From Verrucomicrobiota bacterium (GTDB lineage: Bacteria > Verrucomicrobiota > Lentisphaeria > JABSQK01 > JAJFLO01), in contig JAJFLQ010000096.1 in assembly GCA_021772615.1 (NCBI GenBank), positions 1-38,159 of the forward strand: a stretch of 38,159 nucleotides of DNA, in the 5' to 3' direction. The notes below the pieces were generated by a model, which was given only the letters and a program-made list of their open reading frames with translations, had not been told where the DNA came from and searched no databases. Positions 26,033 through 35,068 of the stretch are shown one piece after another. Numbering within the stretch: the first letter of the stretch is position 1; each line of letters opens with the position of its first letter. A program made the translations under genes and the position numbers.

Positions 26033-27441
26033 TAGGTGACGATTTACGAGTGTTGGTGGTCGACGATGACACCAGTATTCTGACCGTCTTGAAGACCCTT
26101 CTCGAGCGGCAGGGATTCGAAGTTGAAACTGCGGGCAGCAGCGACAAGGCGTATAATATTCTGCGCCGCGACGAATTCGATTTGATGCTCAGCGACATCG
26201 TCATGCAGCCATTTGACGGCATCTCGCTGCTGCGACAGGCTCGGACAATCAATCCCGACACGCAGATTATCATGATGACGGGTTTCGCCAGTATCGAAAC
26301 GGCGACCAAGGCACTGAAGCTCGGAGCGTTCGACTACATTTGCAAGCCGTTCAAGATTGATGAACTGCATGAGACAATCAAACGCGCCGTCGACTACATC
26401 TATAAACTGCGGGGCGGTGAAGAGGGGACACCGCGCAGGAAGGTGTCGCTGGTAAAAAAGCACTATCGCGAGATTGTTGGCAACAGTGATGCCATGAAGG
26501 CAGTGTATGCGGCCGTGGATCGACTTTCGCCAACTACGGATCCGGTGCTGATTGAGGGCGAAAGCGGGACCGGCAAAAATTTGGTGGCGAAGGCCCTGCA
26601 TTCGTCGGGGCCGCGGGCTGCGGGGCCATTCTGCACATTTAACTGCGTGACGTTTCCCGAAGCCCTGACAGATGCGTTTCTGTTTGGCTACGTTGAGATG
26701 CCGAGCGATGAGGACGGCAACCCGACGAAAGGGCTGCCAGTCGTTAAGAAGGGCGTTGTCGAGACTGCCCGCGGCGGCACGCTCTTACTGGAGGAAATTG
26801 GCGCTCTGCCGATGGGATACCAGGAAGAACTTCTTCAGGTATTGAATGACAAGGTCATATATCGCACCGGCAGCAGCAAAGCGATTCCTGTGGACGTGCG
26901 AGTGATCGCGGATTCAACCGGCCCTTTGCGAAACAAAGTCGAAACCGGCGAGTTCCTCGCCGACCTGTATAAGGTCTTCGACGGCAACCGGATCATGATG
27001 CCGACGTTGCGCGATCGGAAAGAAGATATACCGAGCCTTGTGAATGAATTTGTTATGCAGTACAACCGCGAGTCCCGATCCAAGCTGAACTGGAACGATC
27101 GCGTGACGTCGGCAATCGAAAAGTACACATGGCCCGGCAATGTTCGCGAGTTGCGAAACGCGATATACCGCTCGGGCAAGCAGTGCCGGAAGGACACCGT
27201 GCAACTCACGGACATACCGGTACCCGTACGAATGTGTTATATGAGAGACAAGTCGAGTTTATTCGGATATTCGGATGAGCTGGACTTGCGTTGGCGCTCT
27301 CTCAAGAAGTACATCAAGAACAAGGAGAAGGACTACGTAGAGCAGGTATTGAAAGCCACCAAAGGCGATAAGCAGAAGGCGGCCAAGATGATGGGCATGG
27401 ACTTGGATACGTTCTATCGCAAATACGGAAATAAGCAATGA
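26029..27441 (+). CDS. NtrC-like response regulator with degenerate AAA+ domain
   Basis: A 470-residue protein. The receiver domain (1-125) is intact: Asp12/13, phosphoacceptor Asp56, Thr84 and Lys106. The central AAA+ domain (about 145-385) retains Walker A GESGTGKN (177-184) and WPGNVREL. The L1 loop, however, has an acidic, seven-residue-longer stretch (221-247) in place of GAFTGA. The Walker B begins LEE instead of LDE. The two positions equal to PspF arginine fingers R162 and R168 are Leu310 and Val316. The C-terminal 40 residues form a Fis-type helix-turn-helix. By family it is a bacterial enhancer-binding protein, but it should be unable to engage sigma-54 in the usual way. It may instead act as a sigma-70-type regulator or a repressor. 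It overlaps ugd by four bases. Confidence 0.85.
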   Translation: MIGDDLRVLVVDDDTSILTVLKTLLERQGFEVETAGSSDKAYNILRRDEFDLMLSDIVMQPFDGISLLRQARTINPDTQIIMMTGFASIETATKALKLGAFDYICKPFKIDELHETIKRAVDYIYKLRGGEEGTPRRKVSLVKKHYREIVGNSDAMKAVYAAVDRLSPTTDPVLIEGESGTGKNLVAKALHSSGPRAAGPFCTFNCVTFPEALTDAFLFGYVEMPSDEDGNPTKGLPVVKKGVVETARGGTLLLEEIGALPMGYQEELLQVLNDKVIYRTGSSKAIPVDVRVIADSTGPLRNKVETGEFLADLYKVFDGNRIMMPTLRDRKEDIPSLVNEFVMQYNRESRSKLNWNDRVTSAIEKYTWPGNVRELRNAIYRSGKQCRKDTVQLTDIPVPVRMCYMRDKSSLFGYSDELDLRWRSLKKYIKNKEKDYVEQVLKATKGDKQKAAKMMGMDLDTFYRKYGNKQ

Positions 27442-27543
27442 TTTTACCAAAACGGCATCAACCGGAAAGCTTCGGATTTGCACGGAGTTCATTTCTCCTG
27501 CGCGACGTGCCGATAGTTTGGTAAACGAAAGAGGAGACAGGAA

Positions 27544-29619
27544 GTGGTAATGACGGATATTGAAGAAGTTCTTTTACAGGCGTCCGAGAAAGACAAGGGC
27601 GCAATAAACAAGCTGATCGGTATGCTTGATGCGTATCAGACCAAAGCGTTACCGGCAGCCATACAAAAAATGATCGCGGAAAACCTCGGCCTGATATTCG
27701 ACGATGTAGAGAACAATGCCCAGGACGAAGCCATGGAGTTGCTCGCTTTGAAGCTGGCCGATGCCGGATTCGAGTCGATGCTGTTGCGCGACACCTTGGC
27801 GGCGGTGAGTCGGCGCGTCTACTCGTCATACCCGGATCCTGCGGGCCTGATTCGCATTTTCGGCATCTTCGACCAGTCTACGAGTATCAAAGATATTCGG
27901 CGACGATGGCAGGCATTTGCTTTGCTTGTGGAAAAAAGCGTCATATGGAACGGATCCTACGGCTTGGGCACGGTGACAGAGATTGATCCATTCAGCGACC
28001 TGATCTATATCAAGTTCAAGCGGACACAGCATTTCAGCCTGTTGCAGGCTGTGTCAACGATGGCCGTCGCGCATCCGGACTCCACTGTTGCCAAGATCTT
28101 CATGAAGAAGGAAAAGGCCTTCAATCCCCGGATGACCGTGAAGGATATACGTACTCTGGTCCGTGAGGAGTTTGTTCCCGCGCCCCAGGATCATGCCCGT
28201 CTGATCGAGGCGCTGCTCGTCCCGAATTGGATGCATGAGCGCAATTTCAAGGAATGGTTAGGCGCTGCGACCAAAAAAAAGAAGGCGGTGGAGTCGACAA
28301 AGGCCAAACACCGCAGCTGGCACGAGGCGCGGAGTCTGGAAGAGTTGAAAATTGCGTTGCAGGGCGTCAAGACCATAGATGACTCCCTGACCACTGGCCT
28401 CCAACGTATTTATTATCGTGATGCGATGAAACCGCTGGCCACCTCCAATCTTGTAAAGACGCTGGCAACATTGTGGACGATTTGTGGTGATCGGCCATGG
28501 CTTGTCGAATTGATCAAAGGCCTTCCGGAAGACATGCCTGCGTGGGCAAGCGAAGAAGATTATCTGAAGAGCGTTACGAGTCTTCCGGCGACCATGCTTC
28601 CCGCTTGGTTTCAGATCAGCTACGTTGCACGCGGCGGAGAATGGCTGCTTGAAATGGTGACCGGCTTGCCGCTACGCTACTTCGCCGTCGTCGAGAAGAT
28701 ACTGCCGACAACTGATCGTACTGTCGATGATCTGTTCACTCTGGTGCTTAGAAAGCTTAAGAAAGGTAAGGCGAGCGCCGACGCAACCGTGTGGCTCTGG
28801 CGCCAGCAGCGTGAGGACGCGGAGGCGACTTTCGCCAACCCAAACGTCATTTTTCGCGTGCTCGCCCGAACGGTCCGGGGCGATTTTCTCAAGGCATATC
28901 GGGAATTGTACAAATTGCTCATCGACGATCAGGATTTCCAGCGTGCACTAATGAATGGTGGCACGGACAAGGGCATACACACCCTGGTGAAACTGGTCAA
29001 GAATTCCACCGTGCTGCAACGCGGTGAGCAACAAAGTCTTCTGGTGAAGATCGTGCGTATTTTCCCGGACGCGCAGAGTATCGTGGAGGATCGCAAGAAA
29101 GTCGTGGCGCGGCGTGCCATACCAAAATCGACGTCGATTCGCAGTTTCGAAGCCCGTCGCCAAGAGTTGACCAAAATCATCAACGAGAAAATTCCCAAGA
29201 ACAGTGCCGCGATCGCGCACGCCAGAAGCTACGGCGACCTGCGGGAAAATGCCGAGTTCAAGGCCGCCAAAGACGAGCAGCGCCTGTTGATGGCACGCAG
29301 GGGCGAGTTGGAACGTGGATTGAAAGAAATTATGGCCACGGACTTTTCCGACGTGCAGGTGTTCGATACGGTCATTCCCGGCTGTACCGTGGAGCTGGAG
29401 CTTGAAACCGGCGATCGCGAGATCTATTACGTGTTGGGCCTCTGGGACAGCAATCCCGAGATGCGTATTCTGTCCTATGAGACACCGCTCGGAAAGTCAC
29501 TCATCGGAAAACATGAGAATGACGCGTTTCAAATGCCTCAGAACGTGGCCGCGACCATCAAGGCAATTCAACCGTTACCGGAAGCGATCAAAGACTGGGT
29601 CTCCGCCACATCTGATTGA
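27544..29619 (+). CDS. greA: Transcription elongation factor GreA with long N-terminal extension
   Basis: A 691-residue protein. Only the last 160 or so residues are GreA: an antiparallel coiled coil with the tip GDLRENAEF, whose Asp and Glu stimulate transcript cleavage by stalled RNA polymerase, and a C-terminal FKBP-like domain (TVELELETGD ... SPL-like turn). The preceding 530 residues are mainly helical, with tryptophan-rich repeats and a basic patch (KKKKAVESTKAK). Chlamydial GreA (about 715 residues) has a comparable extension, which supports a PVC origin. The start may be GTG 27544, with GAGGAG seven bases upstream, or ATG 27550, with AGGAA five to six bases upstream. The HMG-CoA reductase gene follows after 27 bases in the same frame. 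Confidence 0.88.
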   Translation: MVMTDIEEVLLQASEKDKGAINKLIGMLDAYQTKALPAAIQKMIAENLGLIFDDVENNAQDEAMELLALKLADAGFESMLLRDTLAAVSRRVYSSYPDPAGLIRIFGIFDQSTSIKDIRRRWQAFALLVEKSVIWNGSYGLGTVTEIDPFSDLIYIKFKRTQHFSLLQAVSTMAVAHPDSTVAKIFMKKEKAFNPRMTVKDIRTLVREEFVPAPQDHARLIEALLVPNWMHERNFKEWLGAATKKKKAVESTKAKHRSWHEARSLEELKIALQGVKTIDDSLTTGLQRIYYRDAMKPLATSNLVKTLATLWTICGDRPWLVELIKGLPEDMPAWASEEDYLKSVTSLPATMLPAWFQISYVARGGEWLLEMVTGLPLRYFAVVEKILPTTDRTVDDLFTLVLRKLKKGKASADATVWLWRQQREDAEATFANPNVIFRVLARTVRGDFLKAYRELYKLLIDDQDFQRALMNGGTDKGIHTLVKLVKNSTVLQRGEQQSLLVKIVRIFPDAQSIVEDRKKVVARRAIPKSTSIRSFEARRQELTKIINEKIPKNSAAIAHARSYGDLRENAEFKAAKDEQRLLMARRGELERGLKEIMATDFSDVQVFDTVIPGCTVELELETGDREIYYVLGLWDSNPEMRILSYETPLGKSLIGKHENDAFQMPQNVAATIKAIQPLPEAIKDWVSATSD

Positions 29620-29646
29620 TCTTCGCAAAACCCAACGTTAGGCCCG

Positions 29647-30711
29647 ATGGCTGAGGAAACGTCCCAGACTCCACCGACTACCGTGCCCACCAGGCTGATA
29701 GGGCCGGTCGCCATTCGTGGTTCGTTTATGCATGCCGACGTGATGGTACCGATGGCGACGTATGAAACGCCATTGTGGCCGTCTACTGCCCGTGGTGCGC
29801 GCGTCACGTCACGGGCCGGCGGAATTCTGGCCGCTGTTGTCAACGATCGCATGACGCGCTCGATCCTGGTGCAGGCGACCGATGCCGATCGCGCCGCAAC
29901 CATTGTGGCCGCGCTCACGACGATGCGGGCGCCGCTCGAGGACGTCGTCGCGAAAACGAGTCGCTTCGCGCGATTGATCGATGTCGTTGCGGAACAGGTG
30001 GGCAATCTCCTCTATATTCGCTTCGCAGTTACGACCGGTGACGCTTCCGGTCATAACATGGCCACACTTGCGGCCGAAGCAGCTATGAATTGGCTGATAT
30101 CGACATATCCCGGTCTGACCTACATATCGTTGTCTGCGAATTATTGTTCAGACAAGAAGGTTTCTGCGGTAAACGGTATACTCGGCCGCGGTAAACACAT
30201 TGTTGCGGAGACCGTGATTCCCGAAAAATTGTGTCGGCGGTACCTCAAGGCGACCCCGCGGGAAATCACTGATATCAATATCAAGAAGAATTTGGTCGGA
30301 TCGGTGTTGGCCGGCGGCGTTCGAACAGCCAACGCTCATTTTGCGAACATGCTGCTTGCCGTGTATTTGGCCACGGGGCAGGATGCGGCCAATATCATTG
30401 AAGGCTCGCAGGGAATCGTATTCGCCGAAGTAAAACAGGGAGATCTTTACTTCTCCGTGACCTTGCCCAATATCATCGTTGGTACGGTCGGCAATGGTAA
30501 AGACCTTGCCTTTGCCCGCGAAAACCTTGAGGCTATGGGCTGCCTTGACGACCGCGAACCCGGCCTGAACGCGAGGCGGCTTGCGGTCATTGTCGGTTGT
30601 ACAGTATTGTGTGGAGAGTTGTCGCTGATTGCCGCGCTGACAAATCCCGGTGAGTTGATGCGGACGCATGGTAAGCTCGAACGAGCTGCCAGTAGGCCCC
30701 CCCGACAGTGA
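29647..30711 (+). CDS. Class I hydroxymethylglutaryl-CoA reductase, short form
   Basis: A 354-residue enzyme aligned along its length with the catalytic part of human HMGCR. All four catalytic residues can be placed: Glu40 (PMATYE), Lys170 (NYCSDKK), Asp246 (GQDAAN) and His341 (RTHGK). The NADPH segment GDASGHNM and GTVGNG are also present. It reduces HMG-CoA to mevalonate, the committed step of the mevalonate route to isoprenoids. It is shorter than typical archaeal and bacterial class I enzymes (about 400) because the N-terminal helical domain with ENVIG is missing. The upstream frame closes at the greA stop and has no other start codon, so the truncation is real. There is no clear Shine-Dalgarno; it is probably translated after greA. 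Other mevalonate genes are not in the window. Confidence 0.92.
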   Translation: MAEETSQTPPTTVPTRLIGPVAIRGSFMHADVMVPMATYETPLWPSTARGARVTSRAGGILAAVVNDRMTRSILVQATDADRAATIVAALTTMRAPLEDVVAKTSRFARLIDVVAEQVGNLLYIRFAVTTGDASGHNMATLAAEAAMNWLISTYPGLTYISLSANYCSDKKVSAVNGILGRGKHIVAETVIPEKLCRRYLKATPREITDINIKKNLVGSVLAGGVRTANAHFANMLLAVYLATGQDAANIIEGSQGIVFAEVKQGDLYFSVTLPNIIVGTVGNGKDLAFARENLEAMGCLDDREPGLNARRLAVIVGCTVLCGELSLIAALTNPGELMRTHGKLERAASRPPRQ

Positions 30712-30849
30712 TCTACCACAGGACGTGGTGGCGGTACGACAGCGGCAGGTGTGTGATAGCTAACTATGGCCCTTACCGGACCGTCGATTGATCCGCCATT
30801 CGATTGCCATGGTCCGCATCGACGAATGCCTACCTGAGATCAGTTGACT

Positions 30850-31647
30850 ATGCCATTGAATCCACAGCAGTCCGGCGGCGCTGCGAAAGCTTGCGGAACA
30901 GGCAGCGTTCGTCTTTTTGTTCCATGCCTGGTAGATCAGGTATACCCGGAGATTGGCATCGCAACAGTACAGGTGCTTCGTCATCTTGGCTTTCGCGTTG
31001 TCTACGATCCACGTCAGATTTGCTGCGGTCAGCCGGCCTATAACTCCGGCTGCACGTCCGCGGCCGCACGCGTGGCGCTAGGACTTCTCGATGTCTTTCA
31101 GGACGATCTTCCCATTGTTTGTCCGTCCGGCTCCTGCGCCGCCATGTTGCGCAAGTTTCTTCCGAATCTGTTCCCGGACGCCGCGGAAAGGGATGCCGCG
31201 ACGCGGATCGCTGGCCATGTCGTAACACTTGCCGAGTTCCTGTCGCGTAGCGGGTGCATGGATGCGATTTCCGGGACGTATCCGGGACGCATTGGTTTTC
31301 ATAATTCCTGTCACAGCTGCCGCGAACTGGGACTCGGCGATGAGACTGCGATGCTCCTGAGACGTGTGGCCGGCGACCGCTTCGTAGTGCCCGACGCCGA
31401 CCCCGAGTGTTGCGGATTCGGCGGTTTATTTTCCGCGCGATTCAGTGACATCGCAGAGACGATGGCCACAACACGTATCGCCACATTTGCAACAGCGAAT
31501 CTCGATGTAGTGGTGTCGAACGATCCGGGCTGTATCATGCACATGCGTCAGGTTGCTGCGCGGGCGAATGCAAGCATTGCATTTGTACATACAGCCGAAT
31601 GCCTGGCTGCGGCTTTGGGCTGCTGCGGCGAACACCAGGTAGAATGA
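30850..31647 (+). CDS. lutA: Lactate utilization protein A, cysteine-rich Fe-S oxidoreductase
   Basis: A 265-residue protein with two CCG domains: ICCGQPAYNSGC with an upstream FVPC, and a second set HNSCHSCREL ... ECCGFGGLFSARF followed by DPGCIMHM. These motifs bind iron-sulfur or related redox centres as in heterodisulfide reductase and glycolate oxidase subunits. With LutB and LutC, it oxidises L-lactate to pyruvate. ATG 30850 is preferred; a TTG at 30844 would add two residues. The next gene starts one base after its stop, so lutA, lutB and lutC form one operon. Confidence 0.95.
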   Translation: MPLNPQQSGGAAKACGTGSVRLFVPCLVDQVYPEIGIATVQVLRHLGFRVVYDPRQICCGQPAYNSGCTSAAARVALGLLDVFQDDLPIVCPSGSCAAMLRKFLPNLFPDAAERDAATRIAGHVVTLAEFLSRSGCMDAISGTYPGRIGFHNSCHSCRELGLGDETAMLLRRVAGDRFVVPDADPECCGFGGLFSARFSDIAETMATTRIATFATANLDVVVSNDPGCIMHMRQVAARANASIAFVHTAECLAAALGCCGEHQVE

Positions 31648-31648
31648 C

Positions 31649-33028
31649 ATGAATCCGGACGCCACATTTATGCGTGATGCAAGCCGCGCCGCCGGGGATC
31701 GGACGCAGCAGGATAAGATCCGGCGTGCCGTTTCTACGTATGCAGCGAAAGTGCAGCACATGAAGTCGAGCCAGTTTGTGAAGTGGTCGGACGGACGTGA
31801 TGCGGCAGCGGCAATAAAGTCGTTCGCACTCGCCCGGTTACCTGAATTGCTGGAGCAGTTCGAGGCGGCAATCACGGCACGCGGGGCAGAAGTCCGGTGG
31901 GCTGCAGATGCTGCCGAAGCGAGGAATTATGTTCTCGACGTCGTGCAACGGTATCACGGCCGCCCGGTTGTAAAATCGAAATCAATGCTCACCGAGGAAG
32001 TCGATCTCCGAGGTGCTCTCGATGCGGCTGGCATCCCGGTCTGGGAGAGTGATCTTGGCGAGTTTATCGTCCAGCTCGCCGGCGAAAAACCGTATCATAT
32101 TGTTACGCCCGCGATGCACAAGACTGCCGCGGACGTGTCCGCACTCTTCCAACAGCATCTCGGCATCGAGCCCACAGATGATCCGGCCGAATTAACTGCG
32201 GCAGCACGTACCTTCATGCGGGGGAAATTTGTCGATGCGGCGGTTGGTATAACCGGCGCCAACTTTATATTGGCGGATGCCGGGGCAGTCTCCGTCACGG
32301 AGAACGAGGGCAATGCGTTGCTGTCAATGGCCTGTTCGAACGTCCATATCGTATTGGTCGGAATAGAGAAGGTACTGCCGCTGCTGACAGATTTGTCCCT
32401 GTTTCTCCCACTGCTTGCCACAAGCGGCAGTGGCCAGCAGTTGACCTGTTATAACAGCGTTATCTTCGGACCGCGGCAGCCCGGCGATGTGGATGGGCCC
32501 GACAGCCTGGTCGTGATTCTCGTGGACAACGGACGGTCGACGTTATATGCAAACGATTTGATCAGGGAAGCGCTCCGCTGCATCCGCTGCGGCGCCTGTC
32601 TGAACAGCTGTCCGGTATATCGCACCATTGGTGGTCATGCGTACAACACCACGTATCAAGGGCCGATCGGTTCGGTGATCACGCCGCATCTTCCCGGAGG
32701 TAAGGAATGGGCGCACCTGTCGAGTGCATCGTCGCTATGTGGCGCCTGCACCGCATCGTGTCCTGTCGGTATCGATCTGCACCATCTGCTCGTCGTGAAT
32801 CGCAGCATCGCCGTCTCCAGGAAGAATGCGGACGGCCGTGTTGCGCAGCTGATGAATATTTGGGCGTATTTCTTTAGCAGTCGCCGCCGCCTGCAGTGGG
32901 GCCGAACGATCTGGCTGTCGTTGGAGCGACTGGTATCCGGTGTTGTATTTCGAAAAGGGCGCTACCGTCCGCCACGTCCGGCGCGGAAGGCATTCAGCGA
33001 ATGGTGGCAGGAAAATGACATCTCGTGA
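31649..33028 (+). CDS. lutB: Lactate utilization protein B, ferredoxin-type Fe-S protein
   Basis: A 459-residue LutB with an N-terminal LUD-like domain (residues about 60-300, including ITGANFILADAGAVSVTENEGN) and a C-terminal bis-[4Fe-4S] region: CIRCGACLNSCPVY and CGACTASCPVGIDL. It passes electrons from lactate oxidation toward the respiratory chain. The length fits the family (about 470). It starts one base after lutA and overlaps lutC by 14 bases, so stoichiometric translation is likely. Confidence 0.96.
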   Translation: MNPDATFMRDASRAAGDRTQQDKIRRAVSTYAAKVQHMKSSQFVKWSDGRDAAAAIKSFALARLPELLEQFEAAITARGAEVRWAADAAEARNYVLDVVQRYHGRPVVKSKSMLTEEVDLRGALDAAGIPVWESDLGEFIVQLAGEKPYHIVTPAMHKTAADVSALFQQHLGIEPTDDPAELTAAARTFMRGKFVDAAVGITGANFILADAGAVSVTENEGNALLSMACSNVHIVLVGIEKVLPLLTDLSLFLPLLATSGSGQQLTCYNSVIFGPRQPGDVDGPDSLVVILVDNGRSTLYANDLIREALRCIRCGACLNSCPVYRTIGGHAYNTTYQGPIGSVITPHLPGGKEWAHLSSASSLCGACTASCPVGIDLHHLLVVNRSIAVSRKNADGRVAQLMNIWAYFFSSRRRLQWGRTIWLSLERLVSGVVFRKGRYRPPRPARKAFSEWWQENDIS

Positions 33029-33689
33029 TACCATATTGACTCGGTTGCGACAGAGCCGACCATCCACGGACGTCACGCCGCCGCTGCCGATTCCGGACCA
33101 CACGCTTTTTGCGGATTACCCGCGAACGGCAGCGGAGCATATTACGGTTTTTGCCGACAAATTCACGGCCGTTGGTGGTGAACTTTTCTGGGCGCAATCG
33201 ACAGAAAACGTCGTCGATATCGTCCGTGCCCTGGTGAGCGGCATCGCCGTCAGCGAGCTGGCGTTTGAACCGGATCCCGCGATCATTGCGGTTTTGGCCG
33301 CTGTCTATAGTTACGATGACGCGAAATTGCCGCCGGAAGTTGCTGATCTTTCGATGTGTAACGTCGAATATGCGTCCTGCAGGGTTGGCATCTCAACAGC
33401 GTATCGGTTGATTGCGCGTTCCGGGAGTATTGTGATGGCCGCGCCGGCACGGCACGGCCGAAGACTATACTCTGTTCCGCCCGTCCATCTCGTTCTCGCC
33501 AGGGCCGAACAGATCATACCGTCACTAGATGCCCTTTTTGCGGAGGTGAGCAATGCGCGGCCGTTGCCTAGTATTCTTACTGTAATTACCGGATCGTCTC
33601 GAACATCGGATATCGAGAAAAAGCTGGTTCTGGGCGCACATGGTCCCAAGCGTATTGTGCTTGTCTGCCGAGTTGGAGAAGACGGTTGA
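33015..33689 (+). CDS. lutC: Lactate utilization protein C (LUD domain)
   Basis: A 224-residue LUD-domain protein: AYRLIARSGSIVMAA, then a PPVHLVLARAEQIIPSLDALFAEV segment and a C-terminal ITGSSRTSDIEKKLVLGAHGP, the family's signature ending. It is the third part of the LutABC lactate oxidase complex. ATG 33015 is chosen over 32940 because GGCAGGA precedes it and the longer form reads through the lutB C-terminus with an arginine-rich stretch unlike LutC. It ends the operon; no terminator with a T tract follows. Confidence 0.93.
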   Translation: MTSRDTILTRLRQSRPSTDVTPPLPIPDHTLFADYPRTAAEHITVFADKFTAVGGELFWAQSTENVVDIVRALVSGIAVSELAFEPDPAIIAVLAAVYSYDDAKLPPEVADLSMCNVEYASCRVGISTAYRLIARSGSIVMAAPARHGRRLYSVPPVHLVLARAEQIIPSLDALFAEVSNARPLPSILTVITGSSRTSDIEKKLVLGAHGPKRIVLVCRVGEDG

Positions 33690-33854
33690 TTTACACGAAT
33701 GAACGGCTAGAGTTTTAGAAACGTACTCTGCGCCTCGGGCTACAGGCGTCGAACGTCCGGCGCGCAGATGTTGCGCGATTCAGGGTTAAGGCGTTCAACT
33801 CACGGTGGTGGCAGGGAGTCACTTGCTTATATAAACGTCGATGAAGGAAACACA

Positions 33855-34976
33855 ATGACGGCTAAACCATATACAACTAATGGGCATGAGCCTGCCGGCG
33901 CCTCGCGGTATCGTGCTTGGTCTCGGTGGGTCCTGGTTTGCAGCATGATTGTCGTCCTATCGTCGTGCGGCGGCAAGAAGGATGCCGAATCCGAAACGAT
34001 ACAGTTGCCGGACGACGTGCCGGAGGAAACTGTCATGTCCGCAGAGACGCCGCAGGACCTGCCGGAAGATGATGGCACGGCGTCCGAGACGGTTGCCGAT
34101 GGAGCGCCGGCGCCGGCTGATGAAGCTGCGTCGAAAGAAGATGAAAAACTCAAGGAGATCGCAAAACAACGGTTCGAAATTGAGATGGCGCGGGAGCCCC
34201 GGTTCGATCGTCAGGCGGCATTGCGGAAGATCGTGCTCGAAAAGCACAAGATCGATATCAATGTGCTGCCTGCGGACCGGCTGAGTAACAAAGATGTCGA
34301 GGCGCTGATCGATGCCAAGGCGCTGGAGAAGGCTTCCGAGGAGTATACGGCCGAGGAGCGGCAAGACGTGGTCCTGCAGGCGGAGAAGGAATATCCCCTG
34401 TTTCAAAAGGGGGATATGGTGACGGTGACCACCAAAGTACGCGGGAAAGTCAGCGGAGTTGTTGCCGCAATCTATCCGACGAAGGTAAAAATAGGTCATG
34501 TTTTACTGTTGATCAGTGATATTTCCACACCGGATCCTGCCTGTTTCAACGAAGAAGTTTGTCGCAAGCGCCGTGAACACTTCGTTCGTGTCAATTTCGA
34601 TATCGGCAAGGATGATTACATGCGTGCCGCGCGGAAACGGCTTACAAAGAAAGTGTATAGGCAACAAGGCTTCCTGCCGGTGGGCAATGACTGGGTTCAC
34701 GTTCAAGATCTGATCGATGCTGAAATCGCACCGCTAGTCGACGAAATGGCGACAGCGCACCAGGCCGAACGTGAACAGCGTGTGCGCAAGCGCGTCGAAG
34801 AGCAGATGCGCGACGAGGGGCTCACCATGAGCGATGTTGGTAGCTCCGAAGCGCAATCAACTGCCATTCCTGCCGACGACGATGCAGCTGCGGACGAGTT
34901 GCCATCGGATGCCACGTCCGACGACGAATTTGAGGATGATGGTCTCGAAGAGGAACTGGACGATTTTTTTGAGTAA
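33855..34976 (+). CDS. Acidic lipoprotein of unknown function
   Basis: A 373-residue protein with a lipoprotein signal peptide: a long polar/basic N-region, a hydrophobic core (WVLVCSMIVVL) and a lipobox LSSC with Cys38. Residues about 43-100 are acidic and rich in Asp, Glu, Pro and Ala, and the last 30 residues are almost wholly acidic (DDEFEDDGLEEELDDFFE). Between them is a charged helical region, then a small beta segment (GDMVTVTTKVRGKVSGVV) of SH3-like appearance, and another charged helical region. I recognise no catalytic motif. AAGGA lies seven or eight bases before ATG 33855. It is isolated from lutC by 165 bases and faces the convergent dus gene. Confidence 0.8.
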   Translation: MTAKPYTTNGHEPAGASRYRAWSRWVLVCSMIVVLSSCGGKKDAESETIQLPDDVPEETVMSAETPQDLPEDDGTASETVADGAPAPADEAASKEDEKLKEIAKQRFEIEMAREPRFDRQAALRKIVLEKHKIDINVLPADRLSNKDVEALIDAKALEKASEEYTAEERQDVVLQAEKEYPLFQKGDMVTVTTKVRGKVSGVVAAIYPTKVKIGHVLLLISDISTPDPACFNEEVCRKRREHFVRVNFDIGKDDYMRAARKRLTKKVYRQQGFLPVGNDWVHVQDLIDAEIAPLVDEMATAHQAEREQRVRKRVEEQMRDEGLTMSDVGSSEAQSTAIPADDDAAADELPSDATSDDEFEDDGLEEELDDFFE

Positions 34977-35068
34977 CACCTGGCTGGCGCCTTACGCCTA
35001 AACCATCGTTTCCGCCCCGAGGGCGACTAGCATGCATCTATCCTGCATACCAGCCCCGTTTGCCCCTG

